Assembly: GCF_916858655.1 (NCBI RefSeq)
Contig: NZ_CAKASL010000001.1
Location: forward strand, 496,001-560,000
Reading direction: 5' to 3'
Source: Aeromicrobium sp. Leaf350
GTDB lineage: Bacteria; Actinomycetota; Actinomycetes; Propionibacteriales; Nocardioidaceae
DNA length: 64,000 bases
In this document: positions 30,235-37,255 of the stretch, piece by piece
Numbering within the stretch: the first letter of the stretch is position 1
Layout of the letters: every line of letters begins with the position of its first letter
Notes under the pieces: model-generated
Seen by the model: only the letters and a program-made list of their open reading frames with translations
The model's database searches: none
Told to the model about the DNA's origin: nothing
Program-made: the position numbers and the translations under genes

Positions 30235-32337
30235 ATGACTGACGACGTTGTCTCCTATCCGCGTCTCGCGGCGCGCACGCTGCGGTTCACGCTCGGCGTC
30301 CCCCGCTCCGTCACGGTGTCGCCCGACGGGGCCACCGTCCGCTTCATCCGCACCCCCGACGGGGTGACGCGCACCGGCCAGCTGTGGGAGCACGACGTCG
30401 CGACGGGTGTCGAGTCGCTGCTGGTCGATCCCCTGGCCCTGCTGGGCAGCGGCGACGAGGAGCTGTCGGCCGAGGAGCGCTCGCGGCGCGAGCGCAGCCG
30501 TGAGGGCGCCGCCGGCATCGTCGGCTACGACGTCGACGAGACCGGCCGCTGGGCGACGTTCGCGCTGTCGGGTCGGCTCTGGGCCACGCACCTGGGCACG
30601 AAGGCCACGCGCGAGCTGCCGTCGGAGGGCGCCGTGATCGACCCCCGCCTCGATCCGACCGGCCGCCGGGTGGCGTACGCCGCGGCCGGGGCGCTGCACG
30701 TGGTCGAGCTGACCGACTCCGCCCACAGCACGATCGCCTCGCCGGAGGGCGAGCACGAGGTGTGGGGCCAGGCCGAGTTCATCGCGGCCGAGGAGATGGA
30801 GCGCATGCGCGGCTTCTGGTGGGCGCCCGACGGCCGGTCGCTGCTGGTCGAGCGCTACGACGACGCAGCCGTGCCGGTCTGGCACGTCGCCTCGCCGGAG
30901 CACCCCGAGCGGCCCGCCGTCGCGCACCGCTACCCCGCTGCCGGCACGACCAACGCCGAGGTCACCCTCTGGCACGTGACGCTCGACGGACAGCGCACCG
31001 AGGTCACGTGGGACCGCGAGTCCTTCGAGTACCTCGCGCGCGTCTCGTGGAGCGAGGACGGCGCTCCCCTCCTGCAGGTGGTCTCGCGCGACCAGAAGCG
31101 CTCGCACGTGCTCGCGGTCGACGTCGCCACCGGCGCCACCGAGGTGCTGCGCGAGACCACCGACCCGGCCTGGATCGAGCTCGGCGCAGCGCCCCGCTGG
31201 ACGCCCGACGGTGCGCTGGTCACGATCGAGGACGTCGCGGGGCAGCGCCGGGTCGTGATCGACGGCACCGCCGTCAGCCCCGACGGGTGGCAGGTGCGCG
31301 GGATCGTCGCCACGTTCGCCGACGCCGTCGTGGTCACGGCCTCGCACGAGCCCACGGAGGTGCAGGTCGTGCGCTGCGGGATCGACGGATCCTTCGACCC
31401 GATCACGCAGGGCCGAGCCGTGCACGGTGCCGTGATCGACGGTGACACGACGGTGGTCTCGCGGGTCAGCCTCGACGACACGCTCGTCCATCACGCGGTC
31501 CACCGCGCCGCTCCGGGTAGCGAGGCCGATGGGGAGCCCTCCTCCCTCGGCAACGTGGCGTCGCCGCTGCCGCTCTCCCCGTCGGTGCACCTGCTCAGCG
31601 CCGGCGCGCACGAGATCCGCACCGCTGTGCTGTTCCCGACCGACCACACGCCCGGCACGCCGCTCCCCGTGCTGCTCGACCCGTACGGCGGCCCGGGCGC
31701 CCAGCGCGTGTGGGCCTCGGCGCGGGCCTTCGCGGAGGCGCAGTGGCTCGCCGACCAGGGGTTCTGCGTGATCGTGGCCGACGGTCGCGGCACGCCGGGA
31801 CGCGGCACCGCGTGGGACCGCGCGATCCACCACGACTTCGCCGGCGTGACGCTCGACGACCAGGTCGAGGCCCTGCAGGCCGTCGCGGCGGCCTTCCCCG
31901 ACGACGTCGACACCGCACGGGTGGGCATCACGGGCTGGTCGTACGGCGGGTACCTCGCGGCGCTCGCCGTGCTGCGCCGCCCCGACGTGTTCCACGCGGC
32001 CGTGGCCGGCGCGCCCGTGACCGAGTGGCGGCTCTACGACACGTGCTACACCGAGCGCTACCTGGGGCATCCGGACGAGCTGCCGGAGGTCTACGACCGC
32101 AACTCGCTGCTGCCGCTGGCGGCGGGGCTCGAGCGGCCGCTGATGCTGATCCACGGCCTCTCCGACGACAACGTCGTCGCGGCCCACACGCTGCAGCTGT
32201 CGTCGGCCCTGCTGGCCGCCGGGCGTCCGCACACCGTGCTGCCGCTGAGCGGTGTCACGCACATGACGCCGCAGGAGGTCGTCGCCGAGAACCTCAAGCT
32301 GCTCCAGGTGCAGTTCCTCCGCGACCACCTCACCTGA
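30235..32337 (+). CDS. S9-family peptidase, dipeptidyl-peptidase IV type
   Basis: A 700-residue serine exopeptidase that removes dipeptides after proline or alanine. The N-terminal beta-propeller (about 1-460) contains WGQAEFIAAEEMERMRGFWW, whose paired Glu residues bind the substrate N-terminus in DPP-IV. The alpha/beta-hydrolase domain has YGGPGAQRVW, the nucleophile S569 in GWSYGG, the Asp in IHGLSDDNV and the His in SGVTHM. No signal peptide is evident, so it acts inside the cell. It is divergent from mshB and followed by a strong bidirectional hairpin. Confidence 0.92.
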   Translation: MTDDVVSYPRLAARTLRFTLGVPRSVTVSPDGATVRFIRTPDGVTRTGQLWEHDVATGVESLLVDPLALLGSGDEELSAEERSRRERSREGAAGIVGYDVDETGRWATFALSGRLWATHLGTKATRELPSEGAVIDPRLDPTGRRVAYAAAGALHVVELTDSAHSTIASPEGEHEVWGQAEFIAAEEMERMRGFWWAPDGRSLLVERYDDAAVPVWHVASPEHPERPAVAHRYPAAGTTNAEVTLWHVTLDGQRTEVTWDRESFEYLARVSWSEDGAPLLQVVSRDQKRSHVLAVDVATGATEVLRETTDPAWIELGAAPRWTPDGALVTIEDVAGQRRVVIDGTAVSPDGWQVRGIVATFADAVVVTASHEPTEVQVVRCGIDGSFDPITQGRAVHGAVIDGDTTVVSRVSLDDTLVHHAVHRAAPGSEADGEPSSLGNVASPLPLSPSVHLLSAGAHEIRTAVLFPTDHTPGTPLPVLLDPYGGPGAQRVWASARAFAEAQWLADQGFCVIVADGRGTPGRGTAWDRAIHHDFAGVTLDDQVEALQAVAAAFPDDVDTARVGITGWSYGGYLAALAVLRRPDVFHAAVAGAPVTEWRLYDTCYTERYLGHPDELPEVYDRNSLLPLAAGLERPLMLIHGLSDDNVVAAHTLQLSSALLAAGRPHTVLPLSGVTHMTPQEVVAENLKLLQVQFLRDHLT

Positions 32338-32355
32338 CCCCCGGGCGGTGACGTG

Positions 32356-32391
32356 CAGGACCCCCGCACCGGTGTCGGTGCGGGGGTCCTG
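32356..32391. terminator. strong bidirectional terminator hairpin
   Basis: CAGGACCCCCGCACCG and CGGTGCGGGGGTCCTG form a perfect 16-bp stem with a GTGT loop between two convergent genes. A U-tract is absent on both sides. Confidence 0.82.
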
Positions 32392-32410
32392 TCGTGCGGG
32401 GTGCCGGTGA

Positions 32411-34207
32411 TCAGCCCCGGCGCTGCGCGAGCGCGGCGTCGACCTCCGGGTCGCCGAGCTGGCCGAGCCACTCGAGCATGCCCGGGTAGGCCTGCGGGTT
32501 CGCGGCGGCGGCCGCGCGGGCCTGCGGGTGGTTCTGCACCAGGTCGGCGAGCTCGGCCTGCGAGATCGTCGGGTCCGAGGCGCGCTGCACGATCGGGTCG
32601 ACCGAGACCTGCTCGGTCGGGGCGTCCGCGATCGGGATCTGCTGCGTCGGCGTGGGCTCGGCGGCCGAGCCAGCAGGTGCAGCAGGGGCGGCCGGAGCAG
32701 CCGGGGCCTCCGCAGCCGGCGCGGGAGCCTCGGCCGCCGGCGCGGGGGCCGGAGCAGGCGCCTGGTACGCCGGCGCGGGGGCCGGAGCCGGGGCGCTGAC
32801 GATCGGGGCCGTCGGAGCCGGAGCACCGGGCAGCGGAGCACCCGCGGCCGGACCCGCAGCCTGCGCGTTGGCGAAGGCCTTCTTGAAGAACCCGCCGATC
32901 GAGGCCGCACCGGTGAGGGCGAACGCGATGAGCAGGGCCGCGAGGATCGCGCCCAGCCACGTGTCGGCTCCCGGGCCCGCCGTGCCGAAGCTCAGCGTCA
33001 GGAAGCCGGCAGCGCCCTCGTCGATGATCGCGACGATGATCGCGAGGATCGTGACGAGCAGCGCCCACACGCCAGCGGCGACGAGCGGGAGCAGCTTGCC
33101 CCCGGTTGACGACGTCGTGACGAAGCCGAAGACGGCCACGGCGGCGGAGAGGACCGAGAGGATCAGCGTGACGATCACGGCCGCGCCGAAGTCGTCGCTG
33201 ATGATGCCGATGAAGATCGCACCGAGCACGTGCAGCAGCGAGGCCAGCGCGAGCAAAAGGAAGGCCGACTTCGCGGCACCCGCGAGCGAGACCGGGTGCG
33301 TGGCGCCGCCGGTCGCCCGCGAGGCGCCCGGCGACAGGGCCGCTGCGGCGGCACCCACGAGCAGGAACGCACCGAAACCGGGTCCGTTGAAGCTCTCGAC
33401 GCCGGCCAGCAGCGTGAGGAAGCCGGTGAGCTGCGAGGCGTTCTGGCCGTCGATGTGCAGGATGCCGAGCACCAGGACCAGGAGACCGAAGCCCGCGACC
33501 AGGGCGATGCCGGCCGGCTTCGACAGCAGCGCCTGGACGGCGCCGTAGGCCAGGAGGACCGTGTAGACGATGGCGGCGAGGACGAACACGATGATCTCCG
33601 GCGCCTCGGCGCCCAGGTCGTTCAGGTCGTCGATGAAGAGCAGCGACGTGACCAGCGCGAGGAGCGCCGAGAGGGCGACGAGGCCACCCGTCACGTAGAC
33701 CCAGATCTTGTCGCTCGGGGCGAGCGAGGCGGGCGGCAGCTCGTGCTTGCGCGGCTGGGCCACGAGGATCGCAGCGAACAGGCCGATTGCCACACCGACG
33801 CCGACCGCGCGGTCGTCCGCGAGGTCGAGGATCACGACGACGAGCACGACGATGAAGTACGGCACGGTCGCGAACAGCCGGATCAGTCCGTTGGTGCGCG
33901 GGTTCCAGGCCTGGCCGAACACGCCGAGCTTCCACAGGTAGGTCGCGGCGAGCGAGACGAGCGAGATCGCCATCGCCACGTCGACGAACCAGAGCTCGGC
34001 GCCACTGTTGACGCCACCGTCGAAGTTCCAGTCGTAGAACAACGAGGTGACCAGGAGCACGAGCGCGGCGACGTCACGCAGGACGTCGACGAGCGGGATG
34101 CCGGAGAACGGGTTGGTGACCTGGGCCGGCGCACCGGGAGCCTGCTGGTACTGCGGCTGCTGGTACTGCGGCTGCGGCTGCTGCGGCGGGTAGGGCTGGG
34201 AAGTCAT
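32411..34207 (-). CDS. multi-pass membrane protein with Pro/Ala linker and C-terminal leucine-rich-variant domain
   Basis: A 598-residue protein. The N-terminus is a P/Q/Y-rich cytoplasmic tail (residues 1-35). Residues about 45-440 contain around eleven hydrophobic helices (DUF7937-like). A long Ala/Pro linker follows (about 455-545, repeated PAPAPA and EAPAPAAEAP units). The C-terminus (about 548-598: SQAELADLVQNHPQARAAAA, AYPGMLEWLGQLGDPEVDAA) is a leucine-rich-variant helical domain that probably binds a protein partner. Function is unknown; the layout suggests an envelope protein with a cytoplasmic interaction module. ATG 34207 is 7 nt after TAGTCT, so translation is probably leaderless. 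Confidence 0.75.
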   Translation of the reverse strand: MTSQPYPPQQPQPQYQQPQYQQAPGAPAQVTNPFSGIPLVDVLRDVAALVLLVTSLFYDWNFDGGVNSGAELWFVDVAMAISLVSLAATYLWKLGVFGQAWNPRTNGLIRLFATVPYFIVVLVVVILDLADDRAVGVGVAIGLFAAILVAQPRKHELPPASLAPSDKIWVYVTGGLVALSALLALVTSLLFIDDLNDLGAEAPEIIVFVLAAIVYTVLLAYGAVQALLSKPAGIALVAGFGLLVLVLGILHIDGQNASQLTGFLTLLAGVESFNGPGFGAFLLVGAAAAALSPGASRATGGATHPVSLAGAAKSAFLLLALASLLHVLGAIFIGIISDDFGAAVIVTLILSVLSAAVAVFGFVTTSSTGGKLLPLVAAGVWALLVTILAIIVAIIDEGAAGFLTLSFGTAGPGADTWLGAILAALLIAFALTGAASIGGFFKKAFANAQAAGPAAGAPLPGAPAPTAPIVSAPAPAPAPAYQAPAPAPAPAAEAPAPAAEAPAAPAAPAAPAGSAAEPTPTQQIPIADAPTEQVSVDPIVQRASDPTISQAELADLVQNHPQARAAAAANPQAYPGMLEWLGQLGDPEVDAALAQRRG

Positions 34208-34214
34208 GGCCAGC

Positions 34215-34220
34215 AGACTA
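34215..34220 (-). promoter_or_regulatory. -10 TAGTCT, leaderless start of the membrane/LRV protein
   Basis: TAGTCT, 7 nt, then ATG at 34207; no ribosome-binding site. Confidence 0.58.
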
Positions 34221-34315
34221 GCCCGAACGGGCCATGAGGGCAGTCCGGAGTCCACCCAACGGCATGGGGACCACTCCCCCGCGGTGCGACGGGAACATCG
34301 GGAGCCCCCGTCGCC

Positions 34316-34603
34316 TCACTCGCGCCCCCGTCGCTTCGGCCCGTCCGGCAGCGCCGGACCGGTGCCCTCGGCCGGGAGCCGCTCGTCGCCGGGCATCCAC
34401 CCGCCGTAGACGTCGACCATCTCCACGACCCGCTCGTCGAAGGGCGAGACGGTCAGGGCCCACGCGTGGTCCTCGGCGTCGTCCTCGCCCGCGAAGGGCT
34501 CCCGCCGCAGGTCAGCGGCGTATCCCTCCGCGGTGAGCGCCTTGACGAGCTCGGCCGCGTCGTCGGCCTCGTCGAAGTAGATCTCAGGGCTGCGTTCGGA
34601 CAT
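34316..34603 (-). CDS. conserved hypothetical protein downstream of manB
   Basis: A 95-residue acidic soluble protein. It begins MSERSPEIYFDEADDAAELV and reads like a single ferredoxin-fold-type domain (KALTAEGYAADLRREPFAGEDD, then HAWALTVSPFD), ending in a Gly/Pro/Arg tail. I recognise no catalytic motif. It starts 2 bp after the manB stop codon, so it is co-transcribed and possibly translationally coupled. Confidence 0.7.
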   Translation of the reverse strand: MSERSPEIYFDEADDAAELVKALTAEGYAADLRREPFAGEDDAEDHAWALTVSPFDERVVEMVDVYGGWMPGDERLPAEGTGPALPDGPKRRGRE

Positions 34604-34605
34604 GA

Positions 34606-35958
34606 CTACCCCCGGATGTGGCCGAGCACCTCGTCGCGGACCTTCGCCATCGTGGCCTCGTCGTCGCCCTCGACGTTGAGCCGCAGGAGGGGCTCGGTGT
34701 TGGAGGCGCGGACGTTGAACCACCAGGTGTCGGCCGTGACCGTCAGACCGTCGAGCCGGTCCTGGTCGAGATCGCCGTACGCCTCGACGAGGCGGTCGAT
34801 GACCTCGGTGGCGTCGGTGACGGTGCTGTTGATCTCACCGGACGCCGCGTAGCGCGTGAAGCTCTCCATGAGCTGCGACACCGTGCCGTTGGTCTCGGCG
34901 AGCGCGCCCATGACGTGCAGCGCCGCGAGCATGCCGGAGTCGGCCAGGTAGAAGTCGCGGAAGTAGAAGTGGCCCGAGTGCTCGCCCCCGAAGACCGCGT
35001 CGGTGCGCGCCATCTCTGCCTTGATGAGCGAGTGGCCCACGGGCGTGCGCACGGCCGTGCCGCCGTTCTCGGTGACGATCTCCGGCACCGCGCGGGAGGT
35101 GATGACGTTGTGCAGGATCGTCGCCCCGGGCTGCTCGGCGAGGTAGCGGGTGCCGATGAGTGCCGTGATGGCGGACGGCGCCACGAGCTCGCCGCGCTCG
35201 TCGACCACGAAGCAGCGGTCGGCGTCGCCGTCGAACGCGAGGCCCAGGTCGGCGCCGTGCTCACGCACGGCCGCCTGCAGGTCGACCAGCGTCGAGGAGT
35301 CGAGCGGGTTGGCCTCGTGGTTCGGGAAGGTGCCGTCGAGCTCGAAGTACAGCGGCACCAGCTCGACGTCGATCTTGTCGAGGACGGCGCTGGCCGTGTG
35401 GCCGGCCATGCCGTTGCCGGCGTCGGCGACGACCTTCAGCCGACGGCCGGAGACGGGGGCCAGCGAGACGACGAGCTCGGCGTACTCCTGGAGGAAGTCG
35501 CGCTCGGTCAGCGTGCCGAGCAGGGCGCCGACCGGCTGCTCGAGCAGGTCACCCGCGGCCTCGGCGATCGTCGCCAGCCCGGTGTCGAGACCGATCGGCC
35601 GGGCGCCGGCCCGGCACACCTTGAAGCCGTTGTAGCCCGCCGGGTTGTGGCTGGCCGTGACCATCACGCCGGGGAGGTCCAGCACGCCCGAGGCGGCGTA
35701 GAGCATGTCGGTGGAGGCCAGCCCGATGAGCACCACGTCACCGCCCTGCGCGCGGATGCCGTCGGCGATCGCGCCGGCCAGCTCGGGCGAGGTGTCCCGC
35801 ATGTCGTGACCGACCACGACGGTGCCGCCACCCTCGCTGACCCCCACCTCGTCGGCGTAGGCGCGGCCGAAGGCCAGCGCGAGGGAGGCGTCCAGCTGGT
35901 CGGGGGTGGTGCCGCGGACGTCGTACGCCTTGGTCACGGCAGCGAAACGGGGGTGCAT
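34606..35958 (-). CDS. manB: phosphomannomutase/phosphoglucomutase
   Basis: Interconverts mannose-6-phosphate and mannose-1-phosphate (and possibly the glucose phosphates) to feed GDP-mannose for mannosylated lipids and glycans. The 450-residue alpha-D-phosphohexomutase shows the catalytic serine S103 in TASHNP, the Mg2+ loop FDGDADRCFV (about 242-251), the sugar-binding GGEHSGHFYF and the phosphate-binding VRASNTEPLLR. ATG 35958 has GGAG just upstream and a -10-like TAGGCT about 30 bp before. Its position next to DUF3499 matches mycobacterial pmmA/Rv3258c. Confidence 0.95.
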   Translation of the reverse strand: MHPRFAAVTKAYDVRGTTPDQLDASLALAFGRAYADEVGVSEGGGTVVVGHDMRDTSPELAGAIADGIRAQGGDVVLIGLASTDMLYAASGVLDLPGVMVTASHNPAGYNGFKVCRAGARPIGLDTGLATIAEAAGDLLEQPVGALLGTLTERDFLQEYAELVVSLAPVSGRRLKVVADAGNGMAGHTASAVLDKIDVELVPLYFELDGTFPNHEANPLDSSTLVDLQAAVREHGADLGLAFDGDADRCFVVDERGELVAPSAITALIGTRYLAEQPGATILHNVITSRAVPEIVTENGGTAVRTPVGHSLIKAEMARTDAVFGGEHSGHFYFRDFYLADSGMLAALHVMGALAETNGTVSQLMESFTRYAASGEINSTVTDATEVIDRLVEAYGDLDQDRLDGLTVTADTWWFNVRASNTEPLLRLNVEGDDEATMAKVRDEVLGHIRG

Positions 35959-36029
35959 GGATCTCCTGGGTCGGCCGGCGGGTCGACACGAGCCTAGTCG
36001 TCGCCCGAGGTGGGCGCGCCGGACGGACC

Positions 36030-36362
36030 TCAGTCGCGCGGAGGGACGCTGCTGAGCCCGGGCGGACCCGGCTGCTGCGGCTGCGTGCGGACGTCGCGGC
36101 CCGCTTCACGGACGGCGTCGGCGAGCGCCAGGAGGTCGTCGCGGGACGGCTCGGAGGCACCGGCGTCGATCGCGAGGCGGATGACGTTCCAGCCCTGCGG
36201 CACGGAGAGCCGGGCCGCGTGGTCGACGCACAGGTCGTACGTGTGGGGCTCGGCGGCCGTGGCGAGCGGGCCGATCACGGCCGTCTGGTCGGCGTAGACG
36301 TACGTGAGCGTGGCGACAGCCGCGGACGGGCAGCCGGCTCGGGTACAGCGTCGGACACTCAC
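36030..36362 (-). CDS. DUF3499-family protein
   Basis: A 110-residue actinobacterial protein starting VSVRRCTRAGCPSAAVATLTYVYADQTAVIGPL and containing AEPHTYDLCVDHAARLSVPQGW. The paired Cys residues near the N-terminus and the CVDH motif suggest one bound zinc. Function is unknown. The start is GTG 36362. It precedes manB on the same strand and diverges from the metallopeptidase-fold gene, the same arrangement as in mycobacteria (Rv3257c-Rv3259). Confidence 0.85.
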   Translation of the reverse strand: MSVRRCTRAGCPSAAVATLTYVYADQTAVIGPLATAAEPHTYDLCVDHAARLSVPQGWNVIRLAIDAGASEPSRDDLLALADAVREAGRDVRTQPQQPGPPGLSSVPPRD

Positions 36363-36416
36363 CCGGGCGAGACTACCCCGGCGGTCCGTCAGACCCGGCG
36401 AGACTCGCGCCGCGGC

Positions 36417-36422
36417 TACGAT
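36417..36422 (+). promoter_or_regulatory. -10 TACGAT, leaderless start of the metallopeptidase-fold gene
   Basis: TACGAT, 6 nt, then GTG at 36429; no ribosome-binding site. Confidence 0.6.
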
Positions 36423-36428
36423 CGGCTC

Positions 36429-36905
36429 GTGGGCACCCCATCGCGTGACGAGCGCCGCTTCGTCGGTCCGGGGCTCGACCCCGTCGTCACCGGACCTCGA
36501 CCGGGCCGCCTGCGCGACCGCCGCGGCCGCGGCGCGCGAGGACCGTTGGCGCTCCCCGGCCCCCTGTCGCCCACGAGCGTGCCGCTGCACCGCGCCCCGC
36601 GTGACGCCTTCGACCGTCTCGTCGCCGACGTGCTGGCCGCACTCGAGCCCCACTTCGTCCGCGAGACCGACGACGTCGACGTCGTCGTGGAGGAGGCGCC
36701 GCTGCTGCCGCCCGAGTGGGACGAACGCGTGCCCACGAGCGTCGTCGCGCAGCACCTCACCCCCGCCCGCCTCGTCCTCTACCGCCTGCCGCTCGCCAGC
36801 GGCTGCGAGACGCGCGCCGACCTCGAGGACGCCGTCTGGGACGCGGTGCTCGACGGCCTCGCCCAGGTCTGGCACGTCCCCCCGGAGTCCCTCGACCCGA
36901 GGTAA
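36429..36905 (+). CDS. metallopeptidase-fold (minimal zincin) protein lacking HExxH
   Basis: A 158-residue protein. The N-terminal 50 residues are basic and low-complexity. The C-terminal 105 residues match the small zincin-like family (FDRLVADVLAALEPHF, VEEAPLLPPEW, LTPARLVLYRLPLASGCETRADLEDAVWDAV). In active members this is followed by a VxHExxHHFG helix. Here the same place reads DGLAQVWHVPPESLD, so the zinc-binding HExxH is missing and the protein is probably not a peptidase. It starts at GTG 36429, right after a leaderless-type promoter. Confidence 0.75.
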   Translation: MGTPSRDERRFVGPGLDPVVTGPRPGRLRDRRGRGARGPLALPGPLSPTSVPLHRAPRDAFDRLVADVLAALEPHFVRETDDVDVVVEEAPLLPPEWDERVPTSVVAQHLTPARLVLYRLPLASGCETRADLEDAVWDAVLDGLAQVWHVPPESLDPR

Positions 36906-36911
36906 CGCGCC

Positions 36912-36959
36912 GGTGGTTGAGGTGCGAGTGCCGCCTGCGGCGCGAGCCTCGAAACCTCC
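36912..36959. repeat. GGTGGTTGAGG...CCTCGAAACCTCC intergenic hairpin repeat
   Basis: A 48-bp imperfect inverted repeat (GGTGGTTGAGGTGCGAG to GCGAGCCTCGAAACCTCC) lying 7 bp after a stop codon. From memory, hairpins of this type with TTGAGG and CCTCGAAACC ends are frequent between genes in Nocardioides-like genomes. It may act as a terminator or be a dispersed REP-like repeat. Confidence 0.6.
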
Positions 36960-36984
36960 CGGTACGTGACCGCTCCCGTCGCCG

Positions 36985-37212
36985 ACGGACAAGCGGCATG
37001 GACCGCGAGCGGCCCCCGGCGGTCGCCTCACCCCCGCGCCTGCACGATGTGGTCACTCCGGTCACGATTTGGGGCCACATTCGTGACAGAACTGACCACA
37101 TCGTGCGGCCGTCGAGATATGGCGACTTTGGTCCCATTCTGGCGCCCAAAATGGGACCAAAGTCGACACATCTGGGCGGGGACACCCCTCGCGGTCCATG
37201 CCGCTTGTCCGT
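36985..37212. repeat. 228-bp element bounded by 25-bp inverted repeats with two nested palindromes
   Basis: The left end 36985-37009 and the right end 37188-37212 are perfect 25-bp inverted repeats (starting ACGGACAAGCGG and ending CCGCTTGTCCGT). Inside are a palindrome at 37042-37106 (14-bp arms GCACGATGTGGTCA plus concentric 7-bp inner arms) and another at 37115-37173 (24-bp arms, 22 paired, around an 11-nt loop). There is no coding capacity. It fills most of a 350-bp gap between convergent genes and could be a MITE-like insertion or a multi-hairpin terminator. Confidence 0.75.
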
Positions 37213-37255
37213 GGGGCGCGCTGGGCCGATCAACCGCCCCTGAACCGCGCTGGGC

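Noticed and set aside
29755-32910. A 1051-codon open frame on the minus strand opposite the S9 peptidase
   Set aside because: Composition is Arg/Pro/His-rich noise; the plus strand encodes a complete peptidase with all catalytic residues.
36985-37212. Interpreting the inverted-repeat block as a CRISPR array
   Set aside because: Repeats are inverted rather than direct, spacing is irregular and no cas genes are nearby.
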